Shown: positions 19,738 through 30,935, numbered from the stretch's first letter. The stretch: 39,590 nt of DNA from Seminavis robusta (GCA_903772945.1 CAICTM010001028.1:1-39590); one strand, 5' to 3'. Notes: a model not told the origin generated them from the sequence alone. A program made the numbers and translations.

Positions 19738-22700
19738 CTAAAACTTCTCCATGGTAATGCTAGACAACAGAGTGTTGCTGCACGCAGTGCCACGGTAAGC
19801 ATTAGACAAAGATGACTTGAGCGCCGCAAAGCCTTCTTCGAGACCCGACAAGGGTGCCCTGATGTATGCCGAACCTCTTGAGACTCTGCAGAGACTGCGG
19901 CATGCGCTGGCTGTCGTTGCCTTGCCATGCTCCGCTTCTGGGGCTGCCTCTGGTTGCTCTTCTAGATCCAACAGAATCAGGTGGATGTCACCCTTTCTTT
20001 TGGCATTAATTTCTTCGATCCTCGACTTCAAAGACTGCAGCACCTTCCAATCCCAATTTCTTTTCGGGCCATCAGTCACGTACACAATGTAAGAATCGTA
20101 GATTGATGAGGCTTCCGAAGCAACCACCTTCTCCAGAGCGGTCGTCAAGGCTTTGCAGGATGGAGGTGCTTTGAAACGGAATTCGACCGAGCCGGCGGAA
20201 GACAACATCTTCGCAGCCGATGGGGCCGACTTCCAGACGGGATCCTGACCTAGAGCGTCCAGTGCCGATTCGATTCCTCGTCGTTGCTCTCCTTGTCGCT
20301 GTTGCTTGCATTCCATGTCAAGCTGGATGATGTTGTTTCCGCTCATGAATGGATTCCTTCCGTCGGACGCCACAAGCCCAAAAAAGTCATCGTCTCTGCA
20401 GTGCGAATCATACAGTGACAAGAGACGATGTCGCAAGTCGGGGCTGGACAGATGCCGTGCCTCGGACAGCTCCAAACAGAAATAGACGCACTTTTGGGTA
20501 CGAACACATGTTTGCTTGCAAGACTTGAGCATGTCTCGAATGTCGCGTTGCGCTGAAGCCTTGGATAGCAGCGACCAGGATAAGTCTGATGGGACCTCCT
20601 GTGACGTGAATTGTAGCACTGCATCAGCAGCATGCTGGAAGGCTCCATCGTCAATAAACTCATCTTCCACCAGCATCCGCATTGCAATCCGCGCAGCGTC
20701 AGTTTCTTGGTGCTTTTGGAGCTGCATATTGATCAGCGCGCCCTCGAGTTGTTGCAGACGTCCAATTTGTGTGAACTCCTCAAACAGGGGCTCTCCGGGC
20801 TGATCCCACGAAGCAGTAAGCAACCTGTGACAATCGTAAGCGAGCGATTTGGGGTCCCAGATATCCTGCGAAATGTCATTCTCCATCAAGACACACAGTC
20901 CGTGCAGGCGACGCAACAAGCGGTCAAACAAAATGCTGGTTTTTTGCTTCAGCATGCCGTTGTGAATCCAGTACTCCAACACGTCCAGGTCCAAGGCTTG
21001 CACCTTCATCAAATCTTCGAGTCCTTGTGTCTCGAAGTTATCGCCGGCGCAAGGGTCCTCCTTCGAGAGCAAGAAGTACATGCCACGGTTGAAAAGTCGA
21101 TCGGCCAGCTGTTCCGCAAATTCAACCTTCATGAACATATCGGGCGCGGTTTGAAAATCCTCAGTGCCACTGCCGACGCTTCTCTCAAAGTGCAAAAACG
21201 CCTCTTTGACACAGCATACTGAGTCCACAACCAAACAAGAACATCGGCCTTCCCGCGGTCGACTGCAATTTATTGCCAACAGTGTACTGCCCAGATTGCC
21301 AGATGCAATCGCAATGGCTTTCCTGTCATCAATTTTTGTGAAAAGCTTCAAGGCGTCCCTGACGAAATGACAGGCCCAGTGCAGATTTTTTGAGAAAAAG
21401 GCTCCGTTTGACACACGCACGATCTTGTAGAGTTTTGCAAAGGACGTGTAAACTTGGTTCACTTCTCTGGAACCTCCGAACAGAGGAGCAATATCCTCGT
21501 CAATCTTGCCGGCATTGATTTGCCTCACAACACTGAGAAGGTTTACAATCGGCCGCGACACCGCCACGGATATCTGCAAAAGGAAAGCGCTTCGTCAGGA
21601 AAACAAACTCACTTGTAATCAATGAATCATCACAAAAAGAAAGGCGAACGTACCCGACAAGCGACCGATGTCGCCAAAAGCGAGATAAGGATTGTCATCG
21701 CAAGATACACACAAACGTTGCGAGTTAACGGCTCATGGGCGTCCTCCTTGAACGCGATAAACGGTCTTTCAAGGGACTCCTTCGTACGGCCCAATCCGAT
21801 ACCATAGACCATAGATTGAGACACATGAAGCCCGCGACCGTAGTCATCGCATTGCACTGCATCCAACGCACGGACATGCACAGGATTATACGCCAACCAA
21901 ATCATCTCCTCACCAGCAACCACTGTACCATCTTCGGCAGTCTCAATGGTTGTTCTGGTGAAGTTCTGGAAGCAAGAGTTGTCTTGCTTCATGTCATCCA
22001 CAATCTCGTCAAACCTCATTCGATTTGTCGAGTTGACGTCATCGTATGGAAGAACCATGTCGCCAATTGTAGCCCTTGCGTTTAAACTACCCAGCCCGTG
22101 AGCGAATACTGTGTCGCTCCCAAAGGCGTCTTCTGTTGGAGTGATCACGAAATGGAAAGAGTCCTCTTCGTGTTGCGCCAAAAAGTTCAGCACTTCAAAG
22201 TGAAGGAAGTCAACCAAACTTTGACCGATGTGTTCGCCAGAACGAGGGTCCACAATAGCCTGTGTAACGCTGCTGGCTTTCTGTTCGACGGGCACTCCAG
22301 CGAAATCATACGGTGGCGCAATGTAGAGGGAAGTCACATTTTCAGCCTGTGCGAGCTCTTTCCCGGTAACGTACCAGCCTCGGCACCGTGCATCGTATCC
22401 CCACGACGATTCCGGGCATAGGGATGCGTTCAAACGAAACGCTTGATTCGCCTCTGTGGACTGGAACTGGGGGTAATATGGACTCGAATGTTTGCATCCG
22501 TCCCAGCCCGCAAACATACCGTCTGCTTCAAAGCCCAAGAAGGCCCCAAAGAGGTAATGCTCGCCAGAATATTTCAGGGAAGTCTTCGCATTGTACATTG
22601 GGAAAATCATGATGGAGAGTGCTGAGAGGCCTCGTACTCGGTCGTACGTAGTCTCGTAGCCAGATGACTTGCTTCCTTTGTGCGCCCCCGGTAACTGTGC

Positions 22701-25700
22701 AAGGTCATCCCACCACGAGGTGTTTGCCGCACTTGTATCCACCATTGGGAAGCTACTTGCAACGCGTGTTCCCGTCATTTCGTCGGCGTCGTGGCGCTTT
22801 CCAGAATAGAAGAGCTTTTGCATCCATCGAGTGCCTCTCTGTTCAAGAGGCGTGACCTCATCAAACGCGTAGCAGACTTCTGCAGATGGTTCTTCCCATG
22901 CACAATCGCATGGAGCATTCTTGAACCAGTTGTCACCGGAATTCCAAGGGCAGCTCGACTCATATTCCTTGCACTCTTCCGAGCCTGAAGTCACTTCCAC
23001 GAATCCATCTGCTTCGAGATCTAGTGCGTCCGTGAAAATCCATCCAGCCACTCTGTTCATTACGAAAAGATCTCTCACAGGCGTTGCCAAAATGGCTTCT
23101 GCATAAATCGATGCGAACCTTGCAGAGACGCTCATGCTTTCTGATTGAATTCGCCAGGAAGCTTGTTCAACGTCTTCAATCCATCTTGGAAGTACAACAC
23201 CAATTCTTCTTGTCGCTGTGATGGCAATGATAGCGTTGGTCACAATCATTGGGACAACAAAGAGAATCAATATCCATCGGTAAAGCGGCGAGTCGGTTGG
23301 GATGCATGGCTCACTCGTGTCGTGAACGTGCTGTTTCTTGTGCTGTGGGTGCAGATTCCGTCCTTGATTTTTCCATCCGTTGATGGACGGCGGGCCGTGT
23401 GAAACGAATGATATGGTTGTGGCAGCAGTGGTACCAGATTTGTCCGCATTCAGAGCAGGCTGGGGAAGTGCCAAAGGCTTCTCGGGTGACCCTGCAGGCT
23501 CTCTTTTGGCGGATCGGAAGAGATATTCAGTAGACGACGCACGTGACGAGTCTTCGCCGGAAATTGCGGAAACTCCCGGTTCGTCTGGGTCGGTGGCCCT
23601 GGACATTTCTTGAGATCGGTAGCAGTCGTTGGTATCCGATACTTCCGAAGAGGCGTCTTCGGCTTGTTTATTTGAACTAGCCGTCCCTTCGTTTTCGGCG
23701 GGTGGAGCTGCTTCGTCACCAGAGTCGGAATCGCTGTCCACGTCTAGATTGGCCACACTGTGGTTCAACGTGCCTTCCGACAACTGAGTTAGATTGGAGA
23801 ACCTTGCTGACTGCTGGCCAGCACTCGGCGTCGTCGTCCCCTTGGCCATGCTGTAGAGGCGTTGGAAATCACTCTGCCAAACAAGGAGGTTTCGTATTTC
23901 GTGCGTCGTCGGTTTGGCCACCGTGGACGCCTTTCCAGCGCCCGAAAAGCCCCGAATCATCTTTTTGAATTCCTTCACCAATTCGGATATTTCCGTTTGA
24001 GGAGTCCACTTGAGCCAGGAAAACGAGACCGATTGGACACTCATGTCATCGGATTTATTATCGGCCGAATTTGATCCGTCGGTGGACACTTCTTCGGGAT
24101 CGTCAATCCTCAACGACTGGCGCGCTTTGGAGTCTTTGTGATTGACGATACTCCAGGAAATCTTTTGGATCCAATTGAGTGGACGCGTGACAACGAGTGA
24201 CTCGATCCAAACGATGGTCAATAGCACGACCATCCCGATTCCTCCAATGAGCAGCCCCACCAAAGTGGAATAGATAACGTCTTGATCAATGTCGTACTTG
24301 AGCTGATCAATGACATCAAAGACTTCCTCTGTGACCGCTTGTACGTAGATAAAGTCGGTCCCCGGCAACGCCGATGCCGACATGACGCGTCCGGACGTAC
24401 ATTCAACCACAGCCGTGGCGATAATTTCCTTGGGTGCCCCCTTTTTCTCGCCATCCTTCTTCTTGTGCTTTTTCTTCTTGTTTGCATGCTCGCGACGACT
24501 GCGTTCAATCCCCGCTTTCAAGTCTTCGTAAAACTGCGGTGTCCCAATGACATCCTTCACGTCCGTGACATGCACGGGTGTGCGGGATTCGTACCAGGAC
24601 CAATCTCCTCCCGCCACCACAATGCCGTCCTTCATATTCACCAACGCACCACTCGAGTAGTTTTGTACGGCCAACGTATCGACAATGAGTTCGGTCCATC
24701 GATTGATCAATACATGGACGGCCACACACCCTATAAATTCTCCCGAATACCGATCGAAAATGGCCCGTCCAATGTGCATGACCCAAAAAAAGAGGTCGTC
24801 GTCTTCTTCTGGATCGATGGAAAAGGCCCCCTTGGTGAAAAAGTCATCCACGACGGGTCCAAAGAATCGTGTCACGTGAGGATGCAATGCCTGATCGCGA
24901 CAAAAGGGCGTTTCCATGGCATTGAATTCGCGAGACGATACCCACGTTCCTTTGGGATGACAATTGCGGGCGGTTTGATTTTGCGTGAGAAAGGGTCGTC
25001 CCGTAAGAGGATTTTTATTTTCGTGGAGCCAATCGCAACCAATGGACTGGTATGCCTGATCGTTCTTGGCATGTGCAAAGGAAGGGAACTGGACCATGGC
25101 CCCGGCTCCTTCATTGACAAAATGAACGGAAACCATCATGAGATCGGGCCTCGATTCCCAAATGGGTTTGAGGAGGACACCGATATCGGCGGCAGGTTGT
25201 TCGAGTCCTTTCAATGTACGAGTGGGTTTGACGACGCCTCCTGTCTGTGCATTGTTGTTGGCTTGTGTACAATTGGGATAGTAGGCCGGATGGTTGGTGT
25301 CAGTGACAGTGGGATCACAGTTTCCTGGAAAGACAAAGGCAGCGGATTCAGTGCTGAGCATGGGTTTTCCATGGGAAGGAGCCATGTGTTGTTTCTGGAG
25401 AAGATCAAATAGTTCCTGCACATGCTCTTGGTAATTGTTCCAGTGGATATTGGGAGTGACCATCCAATCTCTTGGTAAGAGTGGTGATTTGAGAGGGTAC
25501 TTTTGCTGTCCTTGTAAATTTCGAAATGGAACGTGCGTATCGTTTTCCCATCCATCGTTGGGATATCCCACAATTCTGTCTCGTACAATTTCCACAATAA
25601 GAGAAACGGTGCCTCGCAAGTGATCGAGTTCTTGAGAGAAACTCTCGGCAGCATATTGGGAAGAATTGGAAATACTGGAAATGACTTCTCGACTGATGAA

Positions 25701-25895
25701 AGCGCGCGCATTTTCTTGTACCACTCGTCCCGTGGAAAGCACGCACAAACAGGCCATCAAAATCACCAAGGACGTCGTGATCACTCCCGTGGCACCAAAA
25801 CTGAGGAGCAGTTGACGTCGTAGCGAATACTGCGGCTTGACACATGTCTGGTAGCACACATACGTGCCAGGAGGCCACGACGGGCTTGGCGGCAT
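19738..25895 (-). CDS. Large multi-pass receptor: two Cache-type sensors, HAMP-like linkers, vWA-like C-terminus
   Basis: Two exons on the minus strand: 25895-21654 (1,414 codons) and 21573-19738. The 80-base intron (GTACGT...TTTTGCAG) joins in phase at ACR/ISVAV to give 2,025 residues. Hydrophobic segments lie at about 33-54, 541-565, 872-896 and 1394-1413. Extracytosolic regions are about 57-540 and 897-1390. The second has a Cache-like signature GYDARCRGWYVTGK (1166-1179), the first ILMA...RVVQENARAFISRE at its stalk. HAMP-like linkers follow TM2 (VVTRPLNWIQKISWSIVNHK) and TM4 (VSRPIVNLLSVVRQINAGKI). The 590-870 loop is Ser/Asp-rich and probably cytosolic. After a helical region (about 1470-1760), a vWA-like domain has VYFCLELSEA where DxSxS is usual, so its metal site looks degenerate, then YIVYVTDGPKR. 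Cache domains sense small molecules in bacterial and eukaryotic receptors. No kinase, cyclase or methyl-accepting output is present. Ligand unknown. Confidence 0.85.
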
Positions 25896-26585
25896 CTTTT
25901 GGCGTTTCTACTACGAGCTAGCTAGTATCAGTAGCTTGAGTAAATTGTTGTCTTTTGTTGTTGTCTGTGCAGTACTGTACCTAGCACAGATCCACAGCTC
26001 TCATTCTAACACTTCCTCAAACACAGCCTAGTGGACCACTCGGGGCTTTCTTGCTTCTTTGCACAGTCAGCTCAGTCGAGAATTGAGGAATTCAATCACT
26101 TGTTTCTGCTTCTCTCTCTCTCTGTCTTCTCTCTCTCTAGCTATCTACTCGAGTAGTCTATTGCAAGTGGAGGCTCTGATGATTGTCCAATGTTCTAGTA
26201 TCGTCTCTGGTCTGTTGTCTCTGGGAGATTGCAATCGAAGAGAAGGGTTGTTGTGACGGTCCTTCTCCTTGCTGCGGTTGGTGTTTCGGTGTTGCTTGTG
26301 CTCCTCCATTTCTCCAGTGCTAAAAGAACCCCTCTTCTTGGCTTCATACTCTTTGATGTCTCCCAGAATGTCGCACGCAAGATATCCAATAATTAAAAAG
26401 GACTCTTTTGCAATCGTTACTGCCCCTATTTCAACTAACCATAAATATTTTTATTAACAGCCCACACCACCTGTCGTCCTTCCTCTCACATCTATCTACT
26501 GGCTACTAGCTAGCTAGCTAGCTAGCTAGTAGTCTGGCTATCTATGCATAGCTACTTGTGTACCCCATCCTTCAAAAATTCGTTT
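25896..26585. other. Upstream region of the receptor gene with simple repeats
   Basis: Holds the probable promoter of the minus-strand receptor gene. TC microsatellite stretches lie at about 26108-26142 and a (CTAG)n run at 26506-26529. No credible coding frame. Confidence 0.55.
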
Positions 26586-26790
26586 GAGCTGTTCAAGTAG
26601 CCCATATGTTTGGGCTGCTCAAGTAGCTCAAACTTTGAGATAATCGAGTAGCCCAAACAATCAGAAGACGTTGAGCTACTTGAGTAGCCCAATGCACCAG
26701 CTGCACATTGGGCTACTTGAGTAGTCTAGATTTTCGGCTACTTGAGTAGTCCAGTTCTTCTCTGCAACTTTAGGCTACTCCAGTAGCCCA
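26586..26790. repeat. Array of seven imperfect 18-bp palindromes (GGGCTACTYRAGTAGCCC)
   Basis: Units lie at about 26586-26604, 26611-26630, 26635-26657, 26671-26692, 26709-26729, 26736-26753 and 26771-26790. Each approximates GGGCTACTTGAGTAGCCC, which is its own reverse complement. Core-to-core spacing is 25 or 36 bases. Units four and five are joined by AATGCACCAGCTGCACATT, itself nearly palindromic, so together they could fold into one long hairpin. No coding frame runs through it. Confidence 0.85.
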
Positions 26791-27223
26791 CTGCCACAGC
26801 CTTTAAGTAAGAAATTGATGTCCTCTATGTAATTCAGGGCATGCATTTACTTAACTGACAAGTGGTATCCAATGGATCATTCAAAGAATAATCGCTCAGA
26901 GGCGAAATGGGAGAGAAGGCAGTGATATGATTGGTCCATGACATGTGTGTATGTCAGCAACATTTAAGGACACAGCACTATACATGAGGGAGCCATTGTG
27001 CTACCTATCTCCTCACTTTTTCTTCAAAGGTTCCAAGTCGAAAAATTCCGTCGATCCATATCTCGTCAATCTCGACTCTCCCCCTTTATTCAATGGCTGA
27101 ACATTTGACCATGTTGCGTGTTGAATCCAATGCTAGCCACTCGTTGCAGTCATCAACCAAGTTATCCTACTATGACCGCAACCATGCAGCACATTCCTGT
27201 TTGCTCAAAATTTGACAGAGCCA
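26791..27223. other. Flank upstream of the interrupted host gene
   Basis: A/T-rich sequence without a gene. An ATG at 27093 opens a 41-codon frame (MAEHLTMLRVES) that ends before the start proposed for the host gene at 27224. It could be an upstream ORF or an earlier exon, as ACCATGCAG at about 27180 looks like a splice acceptor. Confidence 0.4.
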
Positions 27224-27355
27224 ATGGGGAGGCAAAGCCAACAGAGAAGATCTCTGAAGCAAAGGAAATACCACCTCGCAGCTTCCAACTCTTATCGTCG
27301 AAAGCGAAAGAAAGGAGACAAAGCAACACCTCATATTGTACAGTTTGATCCCTTA

Positions 27356-27395
27356 GGCCGCTCTCTACCCAAGCGACTAAAGTAGCGACTAAGCC
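27356..27395 (+). repeat. Left terminal inverted repeat of Harbinger element
   Basis: Begins GGCCGCTCTCTACCCAAGCG and continues ACTAAAGTAGCGACTAA. It matches the reverse complement of 30896-30935 at 33 of the first 37 positions. Confidence 0.9.
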
Positions 27396-27670
27396 ATATT
27401 TCATAGTTTAGTCGATAGTTTAGTCTCTGGGGGGTGGTGTCTACCCAAGCGACTAAACGTCGTACGGACTAAAGGCTTTAGTCAAAACGTTCGTTCACCG
27501 ACTAACGGGAGGCTGGTTAGTCGGTAAGCGAGCGTAAGGACTAAAGCTTGTTTAAGAACTCTTTAAGAATCAATCTTCAATCAGCCTCATTGCACAGCCT
27601 CAACAACAGAGGCAGCTACTTGCCCAACAAGCCAAGCTGTAACTCAACCTTTAGTCACTGCGTTTAGTCA
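27375..27670 (+). repeat. Left subterminal array of GACTAAA/TTTAGTC motifs
   Basis: More than a dozen copies of the (C/G)GACTAA core in both orientations, mostly within 27370-27560 and again at 27650-27675 (TTTAGTCACTGCGTTTAGTC). Such clusters in Harbinger elements are plausible binding sites for the transposase or its Myb partner; that role is inferred. Confidence 0.7.
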
Positions 27671-27737
27671 CTGTAGCCACTATACTCTTCTATTTGCACC
27701 TCTGTGGTGGGCACCTCTGTGGTAGGCCGTTATTATT

Positions 27738-29114
27738 ATGTCGTCCTCATCGGATTCCGACTCTTCCAGGGAGGCCTTGGATATCGTCATGGGAATGGCC
27801 GATACCGCTGTAATGTTGGCCACGGATAATTACGATGGCACACCACAGCCCATGGTTGACCACCGTCTTTTGCCAAGGAAACCTCGGAAGCAATACAACC
27901 ATGCCAGAGCTTTCCAGTGTATTCTAGACGACTATCTTGGACCGGTCCCTACATTTGATTTCAAGGAATTTGAGGATATCTACCGCATCAGCCGTCCTCG
28001 TTACCAGAGATTGAGAGAAGATGTCATGAATTTGGGTCATGACTTCTACATTGGGTCCACTGATGCTTTTGACCGGCAGGTATCATGTTTGGACGCACGT
28101 CTATTGATGCCGTTGAAATGTTTGGCATATGGTGTTCCTGCTCAACCATTCCGTGACTATTTCCAAATGTCGCAGACCTTCGCAAGGGATTGCCGCAGTA
28201 ACTTTGATGACATCCTGGCTCATTTGTACCAAGACGAGTACCTTGGTTTGCCGACTGCCACTGATTTACGAAATATTTCCAATCTTCACTTGGCGGCCCA
28301 CGGTGTTCCTGGAATGCTTGGAAGTCTTGACTGTATGCACAATCGCTGGAAGCAGTGCCCAATTGAATGGCAAGGAGCTTTCCAAGGAGCGAAAAAGGTC
28401 CCTACCCTGGTTCTGGAGGCAATGTGCGATTACAATTTATTCTTCTGGCATGCTTCGTTCGGCTATGCCGGAACACTCAATGACATAACAATTTTTGACA
28501 TGTCGCCTCTGCTGGAAAACATGCTTATTGGGAAGCTTACCGATCTCGAGACTATTGGTGGTGTCGTCCCTTTTGACATTGGCGATGAAGAATTTCCTCA
28601 GATGTTTATTTTGGTCGACGGTATATACCCACAATACTCCCGTTTTGTCAAGACTTTATCCGAGCCAATTTTGGATTGGGAGAAACAATATTCCGCTTGG
28701 CAGGAGTCGGCTAGGAAGGACATTGAACGGGCATACGGTGTGATTCAGGCCAAATTCCAATATATGGCTCGTCCATTCCTGGATTTGGAATTGCGCAAAA
28801 TTAGAAACCGTGTCAACACCTGCCTCATTCTCCACAACATGTGTGTTGTGGATCGGGTCATGGGAGATGTGAGGGCCAAGTACGATCCAAGTGTCACTAC
28901 AGTTGATCGAGAAATTGTCATTGATGTGCCGCCTGACAGGCAAACCGTCCAAAAACTAGTAGAGGAGCCACCCGAGATTGGTTGGGAGGAACAACCAAGG
29001 AGTGTTCGAGATACTATGATTCGTAGGCAACAGTGGCATTCGCTGATGGATATCACAGAGCATGAGCGTCTACACGTGACTCTTGTAGAATTTAAAACTG
29101 GACACAAACTATAG
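27738..29114 (+). CDS. PIF/Harbinger DDE transposase
   Basis: 458 residues from ATG 27738 (MSSSSDSDSSREALDIVMGM). A basic N-terminal region (residues 43-60) precedes a helical region with RYQRLREDVMNLG, then the DDE_Tnp_4/plant-transposon-type core: GVPGMLGSLDCMHNRWKQCP with Asp198, ILVDGIYPQYSRF with Asp294 and ARKDIERAYGVIQAKF with Glu330, followed by RNRVNTCLILHNMCV. All three catalytic positions are present and there is no internal stop, so the enzyme looks functional. It would cut at the terminal inverted repeats and insert at TWA sites in the nucleus, with the SANT protein encoded in the same element. Length and motif spacing are normal for the family. Confidence 0.93.
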   Translation: MSSSSDSDSSREALDIVMGMADTAVMLATDNYDGTPQPMVDHRLLPRKPRKQYNHARAFQCILDDYLGPVPTFDFKEFEDIYRISRPRYQRLREDVMNLGHDFYIGSTDAFDRQVSCLDARLLMPLKCLAYGVPAQPFRDYFQMSQTFARDCRSNFDDILAHLYQDEYLGLPTATDLRNISNLHLAAHGVPGMLGSLDCMHNRWKQCPIEWQGAFQGAKKVPTLVLEAMCDYNLFFWHASFGYAGTLNDITIFDMSPLLENMLIGKLTDLETIGGVVPFDIGDEEFPQMFILVDGIYPQYSRFVKTLSEPILDWEKQYSAWQESARKDIERAYGVIQAKFQYMARPFLDLELRKIRNRVNTCLILHNMCVVDRVMGDVRAKYDPSVTTVDREIVIDVPPDRQTVQKLVEEPPEIGWEEQPRSVRDTMIRRQQWHSLMDITEHERLHVTLVEFKTGHKL

Positions 29115-29361
29115 TTATTGAATTATTGAATTAAACCTCGGTATAGTTTTTTGGGTGGCTCCATGTTCCACTATTGTCATCCTGTCGATATACAGTGGCG
29201 GCATTAGGACGAGTCGGAATTGTCATCGGCCACTCCTTTTTCACTTACTTCTCCATTGGCGGTAGTAGCCGCGGCAGTGGCAGTAGTAGCAGCCGCGGCA
29301 GTGGCAGCCACGGGATCTGTCATGGAGGAATCAGGGCTGTCAGGGCTCTTGCCCTCTTCAA

Positions 29362-30615
29362 CTACAGTTGGAGGAGTAGGCTTTGGCGCTGGTTTTTTGT
29401 TGCCTGTTGCTGTTCTCGCTCATCCCGCAATTGATTCTGTCGTTCCTCGAATGCTTTTTCGTCAGCTGTTGTTTCTTCCAACAAATTTTCGGCCTCCGTC
29501 ATCTTGCCAAACTTCATCAAAAGCTCCACCCATTTCATCTTGGACTTCATGTTTCCACGGTGGACTACTCCCTCGGAGAGCATCTGCTGGGAAAAGGCAA
29601 TGGACTCCAAATGTTGATTGCGTTCCTGGTTGCTCGAAGCCACCGAGTTGGAAAGAGCCAGGTTGAATTTTGTCGTATTTTTGCCAGTGGGTCGGGTATG
29701 CATAGAACCCATTGGATCGCGGGTATTGTTGGCTTTCGGCTTGCTCTCGTCAACACCACTTGGCTCAGCATTCAACTCATCCATTCTGCGATCAGCTTCT
29801 TCTGTCTCGGTGATATGGGGATCAAAGACGGGCCACTCGGTCAAGTGGGGAATGCAATTGCGATGATTGAAAGCTTCATTATTCTCCTCATTGTATAGCT
29901 CCACGGCAAAATCAATGTAGTCTTCCTCTGAATTGAATCCAGTACGGTGCTTGGCATGGGCCCGACGGTAACAAGCCATGAATTTTCGGCAGCGTCCCGC
30001 AATCAAATTCCAACGGCGACGGAGCTGGTCAGCGGCTCGTGTTACATAGATAGTGTCACCTTCGTTATCAGGTTCAGACTCTTGGTCAAGCAGTTTGTTG
30101 TATTTTGGAGCAACTCGATTCTTCCAGAAGTCTCCTCTCTTCATACCAGTGCCCTTCATGCTCTGTGTGGCACTGATGAAGGCACGGCACAATCGTTGAT
30201 CCTCAAAATCATCAAAATTCGAACCACGCTTGCGCTGGGACTTGCCCTCACCCTCGTCATCATCAGCGACAGCTGTGGTCTTCTTGACTTTCTTTTTCTT
30301 ATTGTTGTTGCCGCCTTTGCCGCCTTTGCCGCCTTTGCCACAACGAGGTCTCTTCTTGGCGGTGGCAGGCTTGGTGGTAACCTTGGCGACGGTCTTGTTA
30401 CGCTGAGGAGATCTCCTCAATGGTTTACTGACTCTATCCAAAAGCTCCTTACCAAGGGCTGCAGTGTCCATACTCTCATCGTCCTTATCATCATCATCAT
30501 CGCCATCATCAGAGGCTTCTTCCTCTCGTTCTTTCAGTGGTACCTCCTCTTCCTCTTCTTCCTCCCCAGAGGGAACCTCCGCCTCTTCACTAGCCTTCTT
30601 CTTGGTGTTGGCCAT
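29362..30615 (-). CDS. Harbinger-associated Myb/SANT-like DNA-binding protein
   Basis: 417 residues from ATG 30615 on the minus strand. Residues 10-50 are strongly acidic. A basic and Gly-Lys-rich stretch at about 64-112 (CGKGGKGGKGGNNNKKKKVK) looks like a nuclear localisation region. A SANT/Myb-like domain lies at about 131-245 (NFDDFEDQRLCRAFISATQS, DFWKNRVAPKYNKL, ADQLRRRWNLIAGRCRKFMA). The C-terminus (about 340-415) is helical and charged. In Harbinger elements this second protein brings the transposase to the nucleus and to the element ends. It starts 320 bases inside the right end and converges on the transposase gene. No damage seen. Confidence 0.88.
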   Translation of the reverse strand: MANTKKKASEEAEVPSGEEEEEEEVPLKEREEEASDDGDDDDDKDDESMDTAALGKELLDRVSKPLRRSPQRNKTVAKVTTKPATAKKRPRCGKGGKGGKGGNNNKKKKVKKTTAVADDDEGEGKSQRKRGSNFDDFEDQRLCRAFISATQSMKGTGMKRGDFWKNRVAPKYNKLLDQESEPDNEGDTIYVTRAADQLRRRWNLIAGRCRKFMACYRRAHAKHRTGFNSEEDYIDFAVELYNEENNEAFNHRNCIPHLTEWPVFDPHITETEEADRRMDELNAEPSGVDESKPKANNTRDPMGSMHTRPTGKNTTKFNLALSNSVASSNQERNQHLESIAFSQQMLSEGVVHRGNMKSKMKWVELLMKFGKMTEAENLLEETTADEKAFEERQNQLRDEREQQQATKNQRQSLLLQL

Positions 30616-30719
30616 GGTCTATCAGTGCAGTAACAATAACAATAAAGAACAAGAGGTTGCTAGCTAGCGAAATGATGATGAGTTTCGCTAGCTAGCTAGC
30701 GAAATGAACCAACGAAATC

Positions 30720-30895
30720 CAAAACGTTGGTTAGTCGAAACGTTTAGTCGATCGTGGTAGATAACGTTTTGCTTAAAGTTTGTACTAAAATATCGACTAA
30801 GCTGGATAGTTCAAGATTTAGTCCGTGGCGGGTAGACACCTCCGTGACTAAAGGGTACGGACTAAATCTGCGACTAAACAAGGTGCTAAAGTACT
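30720..30895 (-). repeat. Right subterminal array of GACTAAA/TTTAGTC motifs
   Basis: Repeated cores include GGTTAGTCGAAACGTTTAGTC, ATCGACTAAGC, GATTTAGTCCG, GTGACTAAAGGG, CGGACTAAATCTGCGACTAA and CCTTTAGTCCC. It mirrors the left subterminal array. Confidence 0.7.
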
Positions 30896-30935
30896 CCTTT
30901 AGTCCCTACTTTAGTCGCTCCGGTAGAGACCGGCC
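30896..30935 (-). repeat. Right terminal inverted repeat of Harbinger element
   Basis: The reverse complement begins GGCCGGTCTCTACCGGAGCG and continues ACTAAAGTAGGGACTAA, pairing with 27356-27395. Confidence 0.9.

Larger units (their letters stand above)
27356..30935 (+). mobile_element. PIF/Harbinger DNA transposon, structurally complete
   Basis: 3,580 bases between terminal inverted repeats, with the two genes typical of PIF/Harbinger: a DDE transposase (plus) and a Myb/SANT DNA-binding protein (minus), convergently arranged with 247 bases between their stops. Target site is TTA on the left (27353-27355) and TAA on the right (30936-30938). The family duplicates TWA, so one copy has a base change or the ends are offset. 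Both ORFs are undamaged, so the copy may be autonomous. Confidence 0.9.

Noticed and set aside
24282..25412. 376-codon open frame antisense to the receptor gene
   Set aside because: It lies wholly within the first exon of the receptor, which is open over 4.2 kb; no family motif in the antisense product.
26586..26790. CRISPR-like array
   Set aside because: Repeats are imperfect palindromes with irregular, similar spacers, in a eukaryotic context with no cas genes.
29947..30633. 228-codon open frame antisense to the SANT protein
   Set aside because: Shadow of the Lys/Glu-rich coding sequence: the antisense reads as Leu/Phe/Ser runs.
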